Origin: Guptibacillus algicola
Lineage (GTDB): Bacteria; Bacillota; Bacilli; Bacillales; Guptibacillaceae
NCBI RefSeq assembly: GCF_020171805.1
Contig: NZ_JAIVAF010000007.1
Location: forward strand, 84,599 to 148,598
Length of the DNA stretch: 64,000 nucleotides
Direction of reading: 5' to 3'
Shown: one piece after another, positions 41,877 to 51,338 of the stretch
How the letters are laid out: each line of letters begins with the position of its first letter
How positions within the stretch are numbered: position 1 is the first letter of the stretch
Program-made: the position numbers and the translations under genes
The notes under the pieces: model-generated
Databases searched by the model: none
What the model saw: only the letters and a program-made list of their open reading frames with translations
What the model was told of the DNA's origin: nothing

Positions 41877-42551
41877 ATGTGTGGACGTTTTTCATTAACT
41901 GCAGAGCTCGATGCATTGATTGAACGATTTCAAATCGATCAAGTAACAATAGATGATTATTCAGCACGATACAACATTGCCCCTTCTCAACAAGTTCCTA
42001 CCATTATCAGAGCTTATGATGAGAATCGGTTAGGAACCCTTAAGTGGGGATTGATTCCGTTTTGGGCCAAAGATGCATCTATTTCGAATAAGTTAATCAA
42101 TGCAAGAAGTGAAACTGCAGAGGAAAAGGCTAGTTTTAAGCATGCATTAAAAAAACGCAGGTGCGTTATCCTGTCTGATGGATTCTACGAGTGGAAAAAG
42201 GATAAAGATAGAAAAATCCCAATGAGAATACAAGTAAATAATGGCGAACCGTTTGCAATGGCTGGATTATGGGAACAGTGGAAAGACGGAGAGAAATCTA
42301 TCTATACGTGCACGATTTTGACGACAGAGGCAAACGAATTGATGAAAAACATACATAACCGTATGCCGGTTATCTTACCGAAAGATAAGGAACATGACTG
42401 GCTAGATCCATCGGTTGAAGACTTCAATATTCTAAAAGATATCATGAAGCCATATCCTGATGATCAAATGAATGCGTATGAAGTTTCAAAGCTCGTTAAT
42501 TCTCCAAAGAATGAGGATCCATCTTGTATCGTTCCGATAGAAGAGATTTGA
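41877..42551 (+). CDS. Abasic-site-processing SRAP protein (YedK/HMCES family)
   Basis: A 224-residue SOS-response-associated peptidase-domain protein. The catalytic Cys2 follows the removed Met (MCGRFSLT) and forms a thiazolidine crosslink with abasic sites in single-stranded DNA. INARSET (N75, R77), E105 in GFYEWKK and H160 in NIHNRMPVIL are the other active residues. GGGAGGAG is seven bases before the ATG. B. subtilis has YoqW and YobE of this family; this copy sits beside ygaB. No LexA-type site was noticed. Confidence 0.92.
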   Translation: MCGRFSLTAELDALIERFQIDQVTIDDYSARYNIAPSQQVPTIIRAYDENRLGTLKWGLIPFWAKDASISNKLINARSETAEEKASFKHALKKRRCVILSDGFYEWKKDKDRKIPMRIQVNNGEPFAMAGLWEQWKDGEKSIYTCTILTTEANELMKNIHNRMPVILPKDKEHDWLDPSVEDFNILKDIMKPYPDDQMNAYEVSKLVNSPKNEDPSCIVPIEEI

Positions 42552-42648
42552 CAAAACTTCTTATTTCTCAACAGATATTGAGAAAGGAGATTTCTTTTTC
42601 CTATTGAATTCTTTGTTTTAGATAGTATGAATGGGAAGGAGAAATTGA

Positions 42649-42870
42649 ATGGATCGATTCGATGAACTTATTCAATTGCAGCTTGAACTTGCCGACAAAA
42701 TGATTCATACAAGAAATGAAATACAACAGATTGAAGAAAAGTTACAATCCACTGAGGTACAGGAGCCTAGCTCGCTAATGAAAAGGAAACAAGAGCTAGT
42801 TAGAATGGAAGAAGATTTCAACAATTTGATCACCGAAGTCATTTCGACGTTTGAAAAGACGTCAGTTTAA
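42649..42870 (+). CDS. ygaB: YgaB-like coiled-coil protein
   Basis: A 73-residue, charged, entirely helical protein (FDELIQLQLELADKMIHTRNEI and QQIEEKLQ heptads) that is probably a small coiled coil. Size, composition and position between the SASP gene and ygaC match YgaB of B. subtilis, of unknown function. AAGGAG precedes the ATG. A terminator follows. Confidence 0.7.
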   Translation: MDRFDELIQLQLELADKMIHTRNEIQQIEEKLQSTEVQEPSSLMKRKQELVRMEEDFNNLITEVISTFEKTSV

Positions 42871-42882
42871 GGAGCTATAGGT

Positions 42883-42917
42883 AAAGTGCCATTCTTCTGA
42901 ATGGCGCTTTTGTTTTA
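42883..42917 (+). terminator. Rho-independent terminator
   Basis: AAAGTGCCATTC (42883-42894) pairs with GAATGGCGCTTT (42899-42910, one G-U) around TTCT, then TGTTTT. Confidence 0.82.
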
Positions 42918-43069
42918 ACTTTCGGAAGTTAAGCGTTATAATAGAAGGGAATTGACACGAACAGAAGCATGAAAATCTTTGTAGTGATCGGAAGGAAAGA
43001 AGGATGCTGTGAGTCTGCCTTATGAAAGGCATTCATCGTTTTCCGGAATTTCTTAGAAAGGAGAAGGAG

Positions 43070-43597
43070 ATGAGTTTCCCAACGACCGGAACGAGAATTC
43101 AAATTCAAAGCTATAAACACCGTGGTACGTTACACAGAACATGGGAAGAGAGCATAGTACTTAAAGGGTCATCAAAAGAAATAATTGGGGGAAACGATCG
43201 TATTCTCGTCACTGAATCAGACGGTAGACAGTGGAGAACTCGTGAGCCAGCGATATGTTATTTTAGTGCAAACCACTGGTTCAATGTCATCGGTATGTTA
43301 AGGACTGACGGTATTTATTATTATTGCAACCTCGGTACACCGTTTACATACGATGAGGAGGCATTAAAATATATTGATTACGATCTTGATATAAAAATAT
43401 ATCCCGATATGACTTATAAACTTTTGGATGAGGACGAGTATGAAGCTCATAAGAAAGAAATGAATTATCCAGATGCGATCGACCATATCGTGAAAGAAAA
43501 CGTAAAAGAGTTGATGAATTGGATTCACCAACGAAAAGGGCCGTTCGCACCAGGATTCGTAGATCAATGGTATGAACAATTTTTACAATATAGGTAA
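43070..43597 (+). CDS. ygaC: YgaC, DUF402 nucleoside tri-/diphosphate phosphatase
   Basis: A 175-residue DUF402-family protein. [50 protein letters not shown] and the charged [26 protein letters not shown] match NTdP-type nucleoside phosphatases (UPF0374), with Tyr and Asp residues that bind magnesium. The start at 43070 follows AAAGGAGAAGGAG directly; upstream in-frame codons back to 43022 are not supported. B. subtilis YgaC is 176 residues. A strong terminator follows. Confidence 0.9.
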   Translation: MSFPTTGTRIQIQSYKHRGTLHRTWEESIVLKGSSKEIIGGNDRILVTESDGRQWRTREPAICYFSANHWFNVIGMLRTDGIYYYCNLGTPFTYDEEALKYIDYDLDIKIYPDMTYKLLDEDEYEAHKKEMNYPDAIDHIVKENVKELMNWIHQRKGPFAPGFVDQWYEQFLQYR

Positions 43598-43598
43598 G

Positions 43599-43633
43599 AA
43601 AACCTGTTGAATTATTTTCAACAGGTTTTTGCA
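43599..43633 (+). terminator. Rho-independent terminator
   Basis: AAAACCTGTTGAA (43599-43611) pairs with TTCAACAGGTTTT (43617-43629), then TTG. Confidence 0.85.
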
Positions 43634-43697
43634 TGATAGAAATGAGAACCTGTTGGCACAACGGTGCAAGGGGTAATGAAACAAAGGGTGATGTCAT

Positions 43698-45440
43698 CTG
43701 GGTAGTATAAAAAGATATATGCGTTTTGTCAGACCTTATCGAAAGCAGATTGGAATTACGATCGGTATAGGGATATTGAAATTTGGGATTCCGCTATTAC
43801 TTCCGTTAATTCTTAAGTATGTCATCGACGACATTATTAATGCTGATGGAATGACGAGCGGTGAGAAATATGAACAGTTACTGTGGTTAATGGGAGGTGC
43901 GTTCTTCCTATTTGTAATCGTAAGACCACCAGTAGAGTATTTCAGGCAGTATTTTGCACAATGGATTGGAAGTAAAATTCTTTATGATATTAGAGATAAG
44001 CTTTTCTCTCATATTCAGCAACTCAGTTTAAAGTTCTACTCAAACAATAAAGCTGGAGAGATTATTTCGAGGGTGATTCATGACGTTGAGCAAACGAAAA
44101 CGTTCGTAATAACCGGGCTTATGAATGTATGGCTAGATATGATCACAATCGTAATCATTATTGTAATCTTGTCATTCATGAACGTATGGTTAACGGTTGC
44201 AGCAATTATTCTTTTACCATTGTATGGATTTGCAGTTAAATACTTTTATAAACGATTACGCGACTTAACGAAGAACCGGTCTCAGGCTCTTGCTGAAGTT
44301 CAGGGACATCTTCATGAACGCGTACAGGGAATGCCAGTTATTAGAAGTTTTGCTCTTGAAGATTATGAGCAAAAACAGTTTGATAAGAGAAATACAAATT
44401 TCCTTTCTCGTGCGATCGATCATACGAAATGGAATGCCAAAACGTTTGCGACCGTAAATACGATCACAGATGTGGCGCCACTTATCGTTATTGCATTTTC
44501 AGCATACCTCGTTATTTCTGGGGACCTAAAAATTGGTGAGATGGTAGCATTTGTAACCTATATGGATCGGTTGTATAACCCTCTTAGACGTTTGGTTAAC
44601 TCTTCTACAACGCTTACTCAATCAATCGCTTCAATGGACCGAGTTTTTGAGTTTGTGGATGAGAAATACGATATCGTAGACCGTGAAGATGCACGGGAGT
44701 TAAAAAATGTTCGAGGCGATGTGAATTTTAGTGATGTCTACTTCAAATATAACGATGAAGATCTTCCGGTTTTAAAAGGGATCGATCTTCATGTCCGAGC
44801 TGGTGAAACCATCGCCCTTGTCGGTATGAGTGGTGGAGGGAAGTCTTCTCTTGTCAGTTTGATTCCGCGTTTCTACGATGTCACTGGCGGTAAAATCGAG
44901 ATCGATGGTACTGATATTCGTGACTATCATGCAAGAAGTCTTAGAAATAACATAGGTATGGTACTTCAGGACAACATCTTATTTAGCGAATCCGTTCGTA
45001 TGAACATTAAGATGGGAAATCCTGATGCTACAGAAGAAGAAGTGATCGCTGCAGCTAAAGCAGCAAATGCTCATGAATTTATTAAAGATCTTCCTCAAGG
45101 TTATGACACACCTGTCGGTGAACGAGGCGTTAAACTTTCAGGTGGACAGAAGCAAAGGGTTGCTATTGCAAGAGTATTCTTGAAGAACCCAGCTATTCTG
45201 ATTTTAGATGAAGCAACTTCTGCACTCGACTTAGAAAGTGAGCACCTTATTCAAGAAGCGTTAGGTGATCTTGCGAAAGATCGGACAACTTTCATCGTTG
45301 CTCATAGATTGGCTACGATCACGCACGCTGATCGTATCGTTGTTGTAGAGAATGGTCAGATTTCAGAAATTGGAAACCATAGTGAATTAATGGAAAGGAA
45401 AGGCTCATATCATCAGCTATTCCAAGTACAAAACTTGTAG
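43698..45440 (+). CDS. ygaD: ABC exporter, fused permease-ATPase (YgaD)
   Basis: About 580 residues: six membrane helices (residues about 15-310) followed by an ATPase domain. Walker A is GMSGGGKSS, the signature [15 protein letters not shown] and Walker [13 protein letters not shown]. It is a half-transporter of the MsbA/LmrA group, expected to export drugs or lipids as a dimer. The ATG at 43719 has no ribosome binding site; the in-frame CTG at 43698 has AAAGGGTGATG nine bases upstream and yields GSIKRYM, conserved in YgaD proteins, so I place the start there with modest certainty. Confidence 0.88.
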   Translation: MGSIKRYMRFVRPYRKQIGITIGIGILKFGIPLLLPLILKYVIDDIINADGMTSGEKYEQLLWLMGGAFFLFVIVRPPVEYFRQYFAQWIGSKILYDIRDKLFSHIQQLSLKFYSNNKAGEIISRVIHDVEQTKTFVITGLMNVWLDMITIVIIIVILSFMNVWLTVAAIILLPLYGFAVKYFYKRLRDLTKNRSQALAEVQGHLHERVQGMPVIRSFALEDYEQKQFDKRNTNFLSRAIDHTKWNAKTFATVNTITDVAPLIVIAFSAYLVISGDLKIGEMVAFVTYMDRLYNPLRRLVNSSTTLTQSIASMDRVFEFVDEKYDIVDREDARELKNVRGDVNFSDVYFKYNDEDLPVLKGIDLHVRAGETIALVGMSGGGKSSLVSLIPRFYDVTGGKIEIDGTDIRDYHARSLRNNIGMVLQDNILFSESVRMNIKMGNPDATEEEVIAAAKAANAHEFIKDLPQGYDTPVGERGVKLSGGQKQRVAIARVFLKNPAILILDEATSALDLESEHLIQEALGDLAKDRTTFIVAHRLATITHADRIVVVENGQISEIGNHSELMERKGSYHQLFQVQNL

Positions 45441-45447
45441 TTTTAAC

Positions 45448-45478
45448 AAAAAAGCACCCAAACCGGGTGCTTTTTTTG
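45448..45478 (+). terminator. Rho-independent terminator
   Basis: AAAAAAGCACCC pairs with GGGTGCTTTTTT around AAACC (stem 45448-45459 with 45465-45476), then T. Confidence 0.87.
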
Positions 45479-45540
45479 TGTTCTGTTGCACATATTTGCG
45501 TAAAAGCGTCAAAAGATGACAGAAAATTTTTTATCTCTCA

Positions 45541-45569
45541 TTGCCAAGTTTTCGAATTAATGTAATAAT
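45541..45569 (+). promoter_or_regulatory. Sigma-A promoter of the oligopeptide ABC operon
   Basis: TTGCCA-N17-AATAAT; both elements differ from consensus at a single or two positions. It lies 57 bases before the first gene. A weak CodY-like sequence (11 of 15) is 13 bases upstream of the -35. Confidence 0.5.
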
Positions 45570-45626
45570 TATAAACAGATTTTAGTTTAATTAAAAAATT
45601 CTGAATTAGGTGAAAGGGGTGAGAGA

Positions 45627-46631
45627 GTGGAACAACCAGTGTTAAATGTCAGCGGGTTAGAAACTCACTTTTTTACCGATGATGGTGAGATTCCAGCAGT
45701 CGATTCTGTTGACTTTCATGTGAACAAAGGCGAAGTGCTGGGGATTGTAGGAGAGTCTGGGTCAGGGAAAAGCGTTACTTCCTTGTCGATCATGCAGCTT
45801 ATTTCGGCACCCGGAAAAGTAGTCGGTGGCGAAATTTCTTATAAGGGCGAGAACCTCCTGTTAAAATCCGAGAAACAAATGAGGAAAATTCGAGGGAATG
45901 AAATCGGCATGATCTTTCAGGAACCGATGACGTCTCTTAATCCCGTTTTTAAAATTGGAAATCAGCTCGTAGAAGGAATCCGTATACATAAGAAATGGAA
46001 CAAAAAGGATTCTTGGGCTCATGCGATTAAGTTTCTGAAGCTAGTTGGGCTACCAAGAGCTGAAGAACTTATGAATGAATATCCGCATCAGCTATCGGGC
46101 GGTATGAGGCAGCGGGTTATGATCGCGATGGCGATGGCATGTGAACCTGATGTTCTCATTGCAGATGAACCGACAACAGCCTTAGATGTAACGATTCAGG
46201 CACAGATTCTTGAATTGATGAAAAGACTCAATAACGAAACAAATACGTCCATTATCATGATCACACACGATCTTGGTGTTGTTGCAGAAATGTGCGATCG
46301 CATCGTGGTTATGTATTCTGGGAAAATCGTCGAACAAGGGACGACGAAAGAAATTTTTGAATCTCCAAAACATCCGTATACGATTGGTCTCATTGAATCT
46401 GTTCCTGACGTTCGGTCTAGGAAAGAGAGACTGTATTCGATTCCGGGCAACGTACCAAAACCAGGTTCAATTAAAACCGGGTGTCACTTTGCCCCTCGTT
46501 GTAAGTTTGCTTTTGACAAGTGTTTCGAGGAAACGCCGGAATTGATGGACGCAGGTCAGGGCCAATTAGCGAGATGTTGGCTACATGAAGATAAAGAGAA
46601 AGCAGCCTTATTAGAGAAAGTAGAAAGCTAA
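45627..46631 (+). CDS. Oligopeptide ABC transporter ATP-binding protein (OppD/DppD)
   Basis: A 334-residue ATPase. Walker A is GESGSGKS (42-49), the signature is [13 protein letters not shown] and Walker [14 protein letters not shown]. The C-terminal cysteine-containing oligopeptide-transporter extension ([17 protein letters not shown]) distinguishes it from other importers. It is the first of five genes of a peptide uptake operon (D, F, A, B, C) between 45.6 and 51.3 kb. The start is GTG after AAAGGGGTGAG. This operon is not found at this place in B. subtilis as I recall it. Confidence 0.92.
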   Translation: MEQPVLNVSGLETHFFTDDGEIPAVDSVDFHVNKGEVLGIVGESGSGKSVTSLSIMQLISAPGKVVGGEISYKGENLLLKSEKQMRKIRGNEIGMIFQEPMTSLNPVFKIGNQLVEGIRIHKKWNKKDSWAHAIKFLKLVGLPRAEELMNEYPHQLSGGMRQRVMIAMAMACEPDVLIADEPTTALDVTIQAQILELMKRLNNETNTSIIMITHDLGVVAEMCDRIVVMYSGKIVEQGTTKEIFESPKHPYTIGLIESVPDVRSRKERLYSIPGNVPKPGSIKTGCHFAPRCKFAFDKCFEETPELMDAGQGQLARCWLHEDKEKAALLEKVES

Positions 46632-46645
46632 GGGGGGCACCTAAT

Positions 46646-47626
46646 TTGCAGGAAGCATTGCTCGAAGTAAAACAGCTTAAGAAGCATTTCCCCATAGAAG
46701 GTGGCGTGCTTAAACAGCAGGTAGGTACTGTAAAAGCCGTTGACGGTGTATCGTTCAAGCTACATAAGGGAGAAACATTTGGGCTTGTTGGAGAAAGTGG
46801 TTGTGGGAAATCGACAACTGGAAGAATGCTCATGAGGCTTCTTGAACCAAGCGAAGGGGAAGTCCTGTTTAACGGGGAGAATATCTTGTCTCTAAACAAG
46901 AGCAAGATGAGACAGCTACGAAAAGATATTCAAATGGTTTTCCAAGATCCGTTCGCTTCACTTAATCCTCGGCATACCGTTGAGAAAATAATTGAAGAAC
47001 CGCTTATCGTTCACGGGCTTGGTAACAAGTCTGAGCGAAAAAAACGTGTGAAAGAATTGTTAGACATTGTAGGGCTAAGTCCCTACCATGCGAGAAGATA
47101 TCCGCACCAATTTAGTGGAGGACAGAGGCAGCGTATCGGAATTGCTCGAGCGCTTGCTGTGAACCCTAAATTAATTATTGCGGATGAACCAGTATCTGCT
47201 CTTGATGTGTCTATTCAAGCTCAAGTCTTAAATCTACTTGAAGATTTACAGAAAGAGCTTGGTCTCACATATTTATTTATCGCCCACGATCTTGGTGTTG
47301 TTCGTCACATCAGTGACAGGGTTGGCGTTATGTACCTAGGCCGGGTTGTTGAAATGGCCGATAGTGAAAAGCTTTATTTAGAACCAAAACATCCGTATAC
47401 TCAGGCTCTTCTTTCAGCGGTACCAGTACCTGACCCTGAATATGGAAAGGATCGCGTTATTTTAAGTGGCGATGTTCCAAGTCCAGCGAAGCCACCTTCA
47501 GGGTGTCCGTTCCATACACGTTGTCCGAAAGCAATGGATGTGTGTAGCTCAGTCGTTCCGGAATTTAGGGAGGTTGAACAGGGGCATTATACTGCGTGCC
47601 ATTTATATGAAGAAGACCAGGTATAA
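46646..47626 (+). CDS. Oligopeptide ABC transporter ATP-binding protein (OppF/DppF)
   Basis: A 326-residue ATPase. Walker A is GESGCGKST (49-57), signature [15 protein letters not shown], Walker [14 protein letters not shown], and the C-terminal [17 protein letters not shown] extension is present. It is the second ATPase subunit of the peptide importer. The start is TTG, with AGGGGGG about ten bases upstream and 14 bases after the stop of the previous gene, so translation is probably coupled. Confidence 0.92.
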   Translation: MQEALLEVKQLKKHFPIEGGVLKQQVGTVKAVDGVSFKLHKGETFGLVGESGCGKSTTGRMLMRLLEPSEGEVLFNGENILSLNKSKMRQLRKDIQMVFQDPFASLNPRHTVEKIIEEPLIVHGLGNKSERKKRVKELLDIVGLSPYHARRYPHQFSGGQRQRIGIARALAVNPKLIIADEPVSALDVSIQAQVLNLLEDLQKELGLTYLFIAHDLGVVRHISDRVGVMYLGRVVEMADSEKLYLEPKHPYTQALLSAVPVPDPEYGKDRVILSGDVPSPAKPPSGCPFHTRCPKAMDVCSSVVPEFREVEQGHYTACHLYEEDQV

Positions 47627-47651
47627 ATAAAAAAGTTCTAGGGGGAAAACG

Positions 47652-49271
47652 ATGAAGAAAAAGTACATTTTATCATTGGTTTTTGTTATGTTGCTTTCAA
47701 TCGGACTAGCCGGTTGTGGCGGTTCAAATGAATCCAGCGGAGATGGAGGGGGAGACTCTGACGGCGGATCTGCTGATGGAGGCACCCTAATCTTCGGACG
47801 TGGCGGTGACTCAGTTGCACTAGACCCAGCAGCTGTTACTGATGGTGAGTCTTTCAAAGTAACAAAGAATATCTTTGATACGTTGCTTTCCTATGGAGAG
47901 CAGGATACTGAGATCAACCCAGGTCTTGCAGAAGACTGGGAAGTTTCAGAAGATGGTAAAACATATACACTTATGCTTCGTGAAGGCGTAAAGTTCCACG
48001 ATGGAACAGATTTCAATGCTGATTCTGTTGTATTTAACTTTGAGCGTTGGATGAATGGTAGTGAAGAATCATTCTATTACTATAAATCTATGTTTGGTGG
48101 ATTTAAAGGTGATGAAGGTCACGTAATCGAGAGTGTAACTGCGAAAGATGATTACACTGTTGAATTTAAGCTTAAAAGACCTCAGGCTCCTTTCTTGAAG
48201 AACCTTGCGATGTCTCCATTCGCAATTGCTAGTCCTGATGCGATTGAAAAACATGGCGATAAGTTTGGTGAAAACCCTGTAGGTACTGGTCCTTTCGTAT
48301 TTGATCAGTGGAGTCGTAATGACAAGATTGTAGTAACGAAAAACGAAGATTACTGGATGGATGGCTATCCAAAACTTGATCGTGTTATTTTCAGAGCGAT
48401 TCCTGATAACTCTGCTAGATTGAATGCACTGATGGCTGGAGAAATCGATTTGATGGATGGACTTAATCCTTCTGATGTAAGTCAAGTTGAAAGTGACGAA
48501 AACCTTGAAGTGTTCTTCCGTCCTTCAATGAACGTTGGCTACCTTGGACTTACGTCTAACCGCGAACCTCTAAATAACAAGAAGGTACGTCAAGCATTGA
48601 ACCACGCAGTAGATAAGCAGGCAATTATCGATGCTTTCTATGCTGGACAAGCAGAACCAGCGAAAAATCCAATGCCTCCTGTAATCGGTGGGTATAACGA
48701 AGACATCGAACCATATGAGTATGACCTTGAGAAGGCGAAAGCACTTCTTAAAGAAGCTGGATATGAAGATGGATTCGATATGGAACTATGGGCAATGCCA
48801 GTACCTCGTCCATATATGCCGGATGGTCAAAAAGTAGCTGAAGTTATTCAAAGTAGCTTTGCTGAGATTGGTGTAAATGCAGAAATCAAATCATACGAGT
48901 GGGCAACTTATTTAGAGAAAGCTCGTAACGGTGAAGCAGACAGCTTCCTACTTGGTTGGACTGGTGATAACGGTGATGCTGATAACTTCCTATATGTCCT
49001 ACTTGATAAAGATAATATCGGAAGCAACAACTACACGTATTACTCAAATGATGAACTACACGACCTTCTAATTGAAGCTCAGTCAACTCCAGATGAAGAG
49101 AAGCGTAATGAGCTTTATAAAGAAGCTCAGGAAATCATCCATGAAGATGCGCCTTGGATTCCTCTAGTGCATTCTAAGCCAGCACTAGGTGGTTCAGAAC
49201 GAGTTAAAGGATTTAATCCACATCCTACTGGATCAGATACGCTAACAAAAGTTACTCTTGAAGAGAAATAA
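47652..49271 (+). CDS. Peptide-binding lipoprotein (SBP family 5)
   Basis: A 539-residue substrate-binding lipoprotein. The lipobox LAGC ends at Cys22 after a signal peptide, followed by a Gly/Ser/Asp-rich linker. VTKNIFDTLLSYGEQDTEI, GVKFHDGTDFNADSVVFNFE, NPVGTGPFVFDQW and the C-terminal IHEDAPWIPLVHSKP segment are typical of DppA/OppA proteins. It delivers peptides to the permease. AGGGGG is eight bases before the ATG. A GC-rich hairpin follows its stop codon. Confidence 0.93.
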   Translation: MKKKYILSLVFVMLLSIGLAGCGGSNESSGDGGGDSDGGSADGGTLIFGRGGDSVALDPAAVTDGESFKVTKNIFDTLLSYGEQDTEINPGLAEDWEVSEDGKTYTLMLREGVKFHDGTDFNADSVVFNFERWMNGSEESFYYYKSMFGGFKGDEGHVIESVTAKDDYTVEFKLKRPQAPFLKNLAMSPFAIASPDAIEKHGDKFGENPVGTGPFVFDQWSRNDKIVVTKNEDYWMDGYPKLDRVIFRAIPDNSARLNALMAGEIDLMDGLNPSDVSQVESDENLEVFFRPSMNVGYLGLTSNREPLNNKKVRQALNHAVDKQAIIDAFYAGQAEPAKNPMPPVIGGYNEDIEPYEYDLEKAKALLKEAGYEDGFDMELWAMPVPRPYMPDGQKVAEVIQSSFAEIGVNAEIKSYEWATYLEKARNGEADSFLLGWTGDNGDADNFLYVLLDKDNIGSNNYTYYSNDELHDLLIEAQSTPDEEKRNELYKEAQEIIHEDAPWIPLVHSKPALGGSERVKGFNPHPTGSDTLTKVTLEEK

Positions 49272-49280
49272 AAGAAAAAC

Positions 49281-49304
49281 AGGGGGGAGTGCTGAGCTCC
49301 CCCT
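49281..49304 (+). terminator. Hairpin after the binding-protein gene (partial terminator or mRNA-stabilising element)
   Basis: GGGGGAG (49283-49289) pairs with CTCCCCC (49297-49303) around TGCTGAG; only TTATTATT follows. Such hairpins often make the binding-protein mRNA more abundant than the permease mRNA. Confidence 0.6.
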
Positions 49305-49390
49305 TATTATTAGGAACAGAACATGTGAACACCTAAATCAGGCATCTACATACAATCATGAATCGTACATAAGGAAGAAGAGGTGAGTAT

Positions 49391-50395
49391 ATGCTCGCAT
49401 ATACAATTAGACGGCTGTTAATGCTTATACCTGTTCTATTTGGAATGACCTTGATCGTATTTTTTATGATACGTGCAATTCCTGGAGATCCTGCACAAGT
49501 TATTCTTGGTCAACAGGCGACAGAGGAAGCGATCAAGAGTTTAACCAAGCAATTGGGGCTAGATCAGCCATGGTATATACAATATGTTGACTATATTAAG
49601 GGCTTGTTCACTGGAGACCTTGGAACATCTCTCCGTACAAGTTCAGAAATTAGCGGTGAAATTTGGCCGTACCTAGCAGCGACTCTCGAGTTATCACTCG
49701 TTGCGATGGTAATTGCGATTTTTATCGGAGTAAACGCAGGTATTATAAGTGCGTGGTTCCAAAATTCTTGGTTTGACTACACTGCAATGGTTCTTGCTCT
49801 AGTAGGGGTATCAATGCCTGTATTCTGGCTTGGACTTATGGAACAGTGGGCGTTTTCACTTGAGTTAGGATGGCTTCCATCTACTGGACGAGAAAATGTA
49901 AGGAATCCTGTAGAAGCTATTACTCATCTCTATCTCATCGATACGCTTATCCAGGGTCGTATGGATCAATTTGTAGAAGTAGTTAGACACTTGATTCTGC
50001 CTGGAATCGCACTAGGAACAATTCCGATGGCTATTATAGCTCGAATGACACGTTCTAGTATGCTTGAAGTAATGCGTTCTGACTTTGTTCGTACTGCTCG
50101 TGCAAAAGGAACAAGAATGTTCTGGGTAGTTTATAAGCATTCTCTAAAAAATGCATTCATCCCAGTTCTAACAGTTATTGGTCTACAAATGGGTCTTCTT
50201 CTTGGAGGCGCCATCTTAACAGAAACAATCTTTGGATGGCCTGGAATTGGAAGATACATTTATGATGCGATAGGCTTTAGAGATTACCCTGTTATTCAAT
50301 CAGGTATCTTGATCGTCGCTGTCATTTTCGTATTTATAAACTTAATTGTCGATCTGCTCTATGCTGCAATTGATCCTCGAATCAAATACAACTAA
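49391..50395 (+). CDS. Peptide ABC transporter permease (OppB/DppB)
   Basis: A 334-residue membrane protein with six helices. It starts MLAYTIRRLLMLIPVLFGM and continues IRAIPGDPAQVILG, both standard for DppB, and has the EAA motif around RTARAKGTRMFWVVYKHSLKNAF that docks the ATPases. It forms the peptide channel together with the next gene. AAGAGGTGAG precedes the ATG. It is 119 bases after the binding-protein gene and 12 bases before the second permease. Confidence 0.93.
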   Translation: MLAYTIRRLLMLIPVLFGMTLIVFFMIRAIPGDPAQVILGQQATEEAIKSLTKQLGLDQPWYIQYVDYIKGLFTGDLGTSLRTSSEISGEIWPYLAATLELSLVAMVIAIFIGVNAGIISAWFQNSWFDYTAMVLALVGVSMPVFWLGLMEQWAFSLELGWLPSTGRENVRNPVEAITHLYLIDTLIQGRMDQFVEVVRHLILPGIALGTIPMAIIARMTRSSMLEVMRSDFVRTARAKGTRMFWVVYKHSLKNAFIPVLTVIGLQMGLLLGGAILTETIFGWPGIGRYIYDAIGFRDYPVIQSGILIVAVIFVFINLIVDLLYAAIDPRIKYN

Positions 50396-50407
50396 GGGGG
50401 CTTCAAG

Positions 50408-51307
50408 ATGGCTGAAATTGCTCCGCAGAAGCAAACAAATGTACCAAAACAACCAGACGAAGAAGTAATCTCACCATGGCGTGAAGCCTGGAAAGGGTTC
50501 AGGAGAAATAAGCTGGCAATGGTCGGCATGGGCATCGTGCTCTTCTTCATACTTCTTGCCATTTTTGCCGGAGTTATAGCTCCGGAAGGAATTAATGATC
50601 AAAAATTATCCGAACGCCTCCAATCCCCGTCAGCTAGTCACTGGTTTGGAACGGATGATTTTGGGAGAGATATTTTATCTCGAATTATTTACGGAGCGAG
50701 AATCTCTCTTTGGGTAGGATTCTTTGCTGTACTAGGATCTGCTGCTATTGGAAGTTTACTAGGATTGATTGCTGGTTACTATGGCCGTATGGTAGATACG
50801 ATCATCTCCCGTATCTTTGATATCATGCTAGCATTCCCAAGTATTCTTCTAGCAATCGCTGTTGTAGCAGTACTTGGACCATCTCTTCGTAATGCATTAA
50901 TAGCGATAGCCATTATCAACATTCCGAACTTTGGACGGTTGGTACGATCGAGAGTGTTGAGTGTGAAACAAGAAGAGTATGTGATGGCGGCAAGGGCTGT
51001 AGGGATGAGGGATACACGCATTATCTTTTCTCATGTCCTACCAAACTCTTTAGCGCCAATTATTGTTCAAGGAACTCTCGCAATCGCAACTGCTATTCTA
51101 GAAGCAGCGGCACTTAGTTTCTTGGGTCTCGGAGCTCAAGCACCTCAACCAGAGTGGGGGAAAATGCTCGCTGACTCTAGGCAATATATTATTCAAGCGC
51201 CATGGACCGTGTTTTTCCCTGGACTCGCAATCATGCTAACGGTACTAGGTTTTAACTTGTTAGGTGATGGATTAAGGGATGCACTCGATCCAAAAATGAA
51301 GAAATAA
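50408..51307 (+). CDS. Peptide ABC transporter permease (OppC/DppC)
   Basis: A 299-residue membrane protein with a soluble N-terminus (SPWREAWKGFRRNKLAMVGM, the DppC lead) and six helices. HWFGTDDFGRDILSRIIYGARISL is the family signature and AARAVGMRDTRIIFSHVLPNSLAPI the EAA loop. It is the last gene of the peptide operon, closed by a strong bidirectional terminator. Confidence 0.93.
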   Translation: MAEIAPQKQTNVPKQPDEEVISPWREAWKGFRRNKLAMVGMGIVLFFILLAIFAGVIAPEGINDQKLSERLQSPSASHWFGTDDFGRDILSRIIYGARISLWVGFFAVLGSAAIGSLLGLIAGYYGRMVDTIISRIFDIMLAFPSILLAIAVVAVLGPSLRNALIAIAIINIPNFGRLVRSRVLSVKQEEYVMAARAVGMRDTRIIFSHVLPNSLAPIIVQGTLAIATAILEAAALSFLGLGAQAPQPEWGKMLADSRQYIIQAPWTVFFPGLAIMLTVLGFNLLGDGLRDALDPKMKK

Positions 51308-51338
51308 AAAAATCAGCCGGTTGGCTGATTTTTTTATT
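51306..51338. terminator. Bidirectional terminator
   Basis: AAAAAATCAGCC (51307-51318) pairs with GGCTGATTTTTT (51323-51334) around GGTT. It separates the peptide operon from ygaE. Confidence 0.87.

Noticed and set aside
45514..45528. CodY-box-like sequence upstream of the peptide ABC operon
   Set aside because: AGATGACAGAAAATT matches AATTTTCWGAAAATT at 11 of 15 positions, but the left half is poor and such matches are common in AT-rich DNA.
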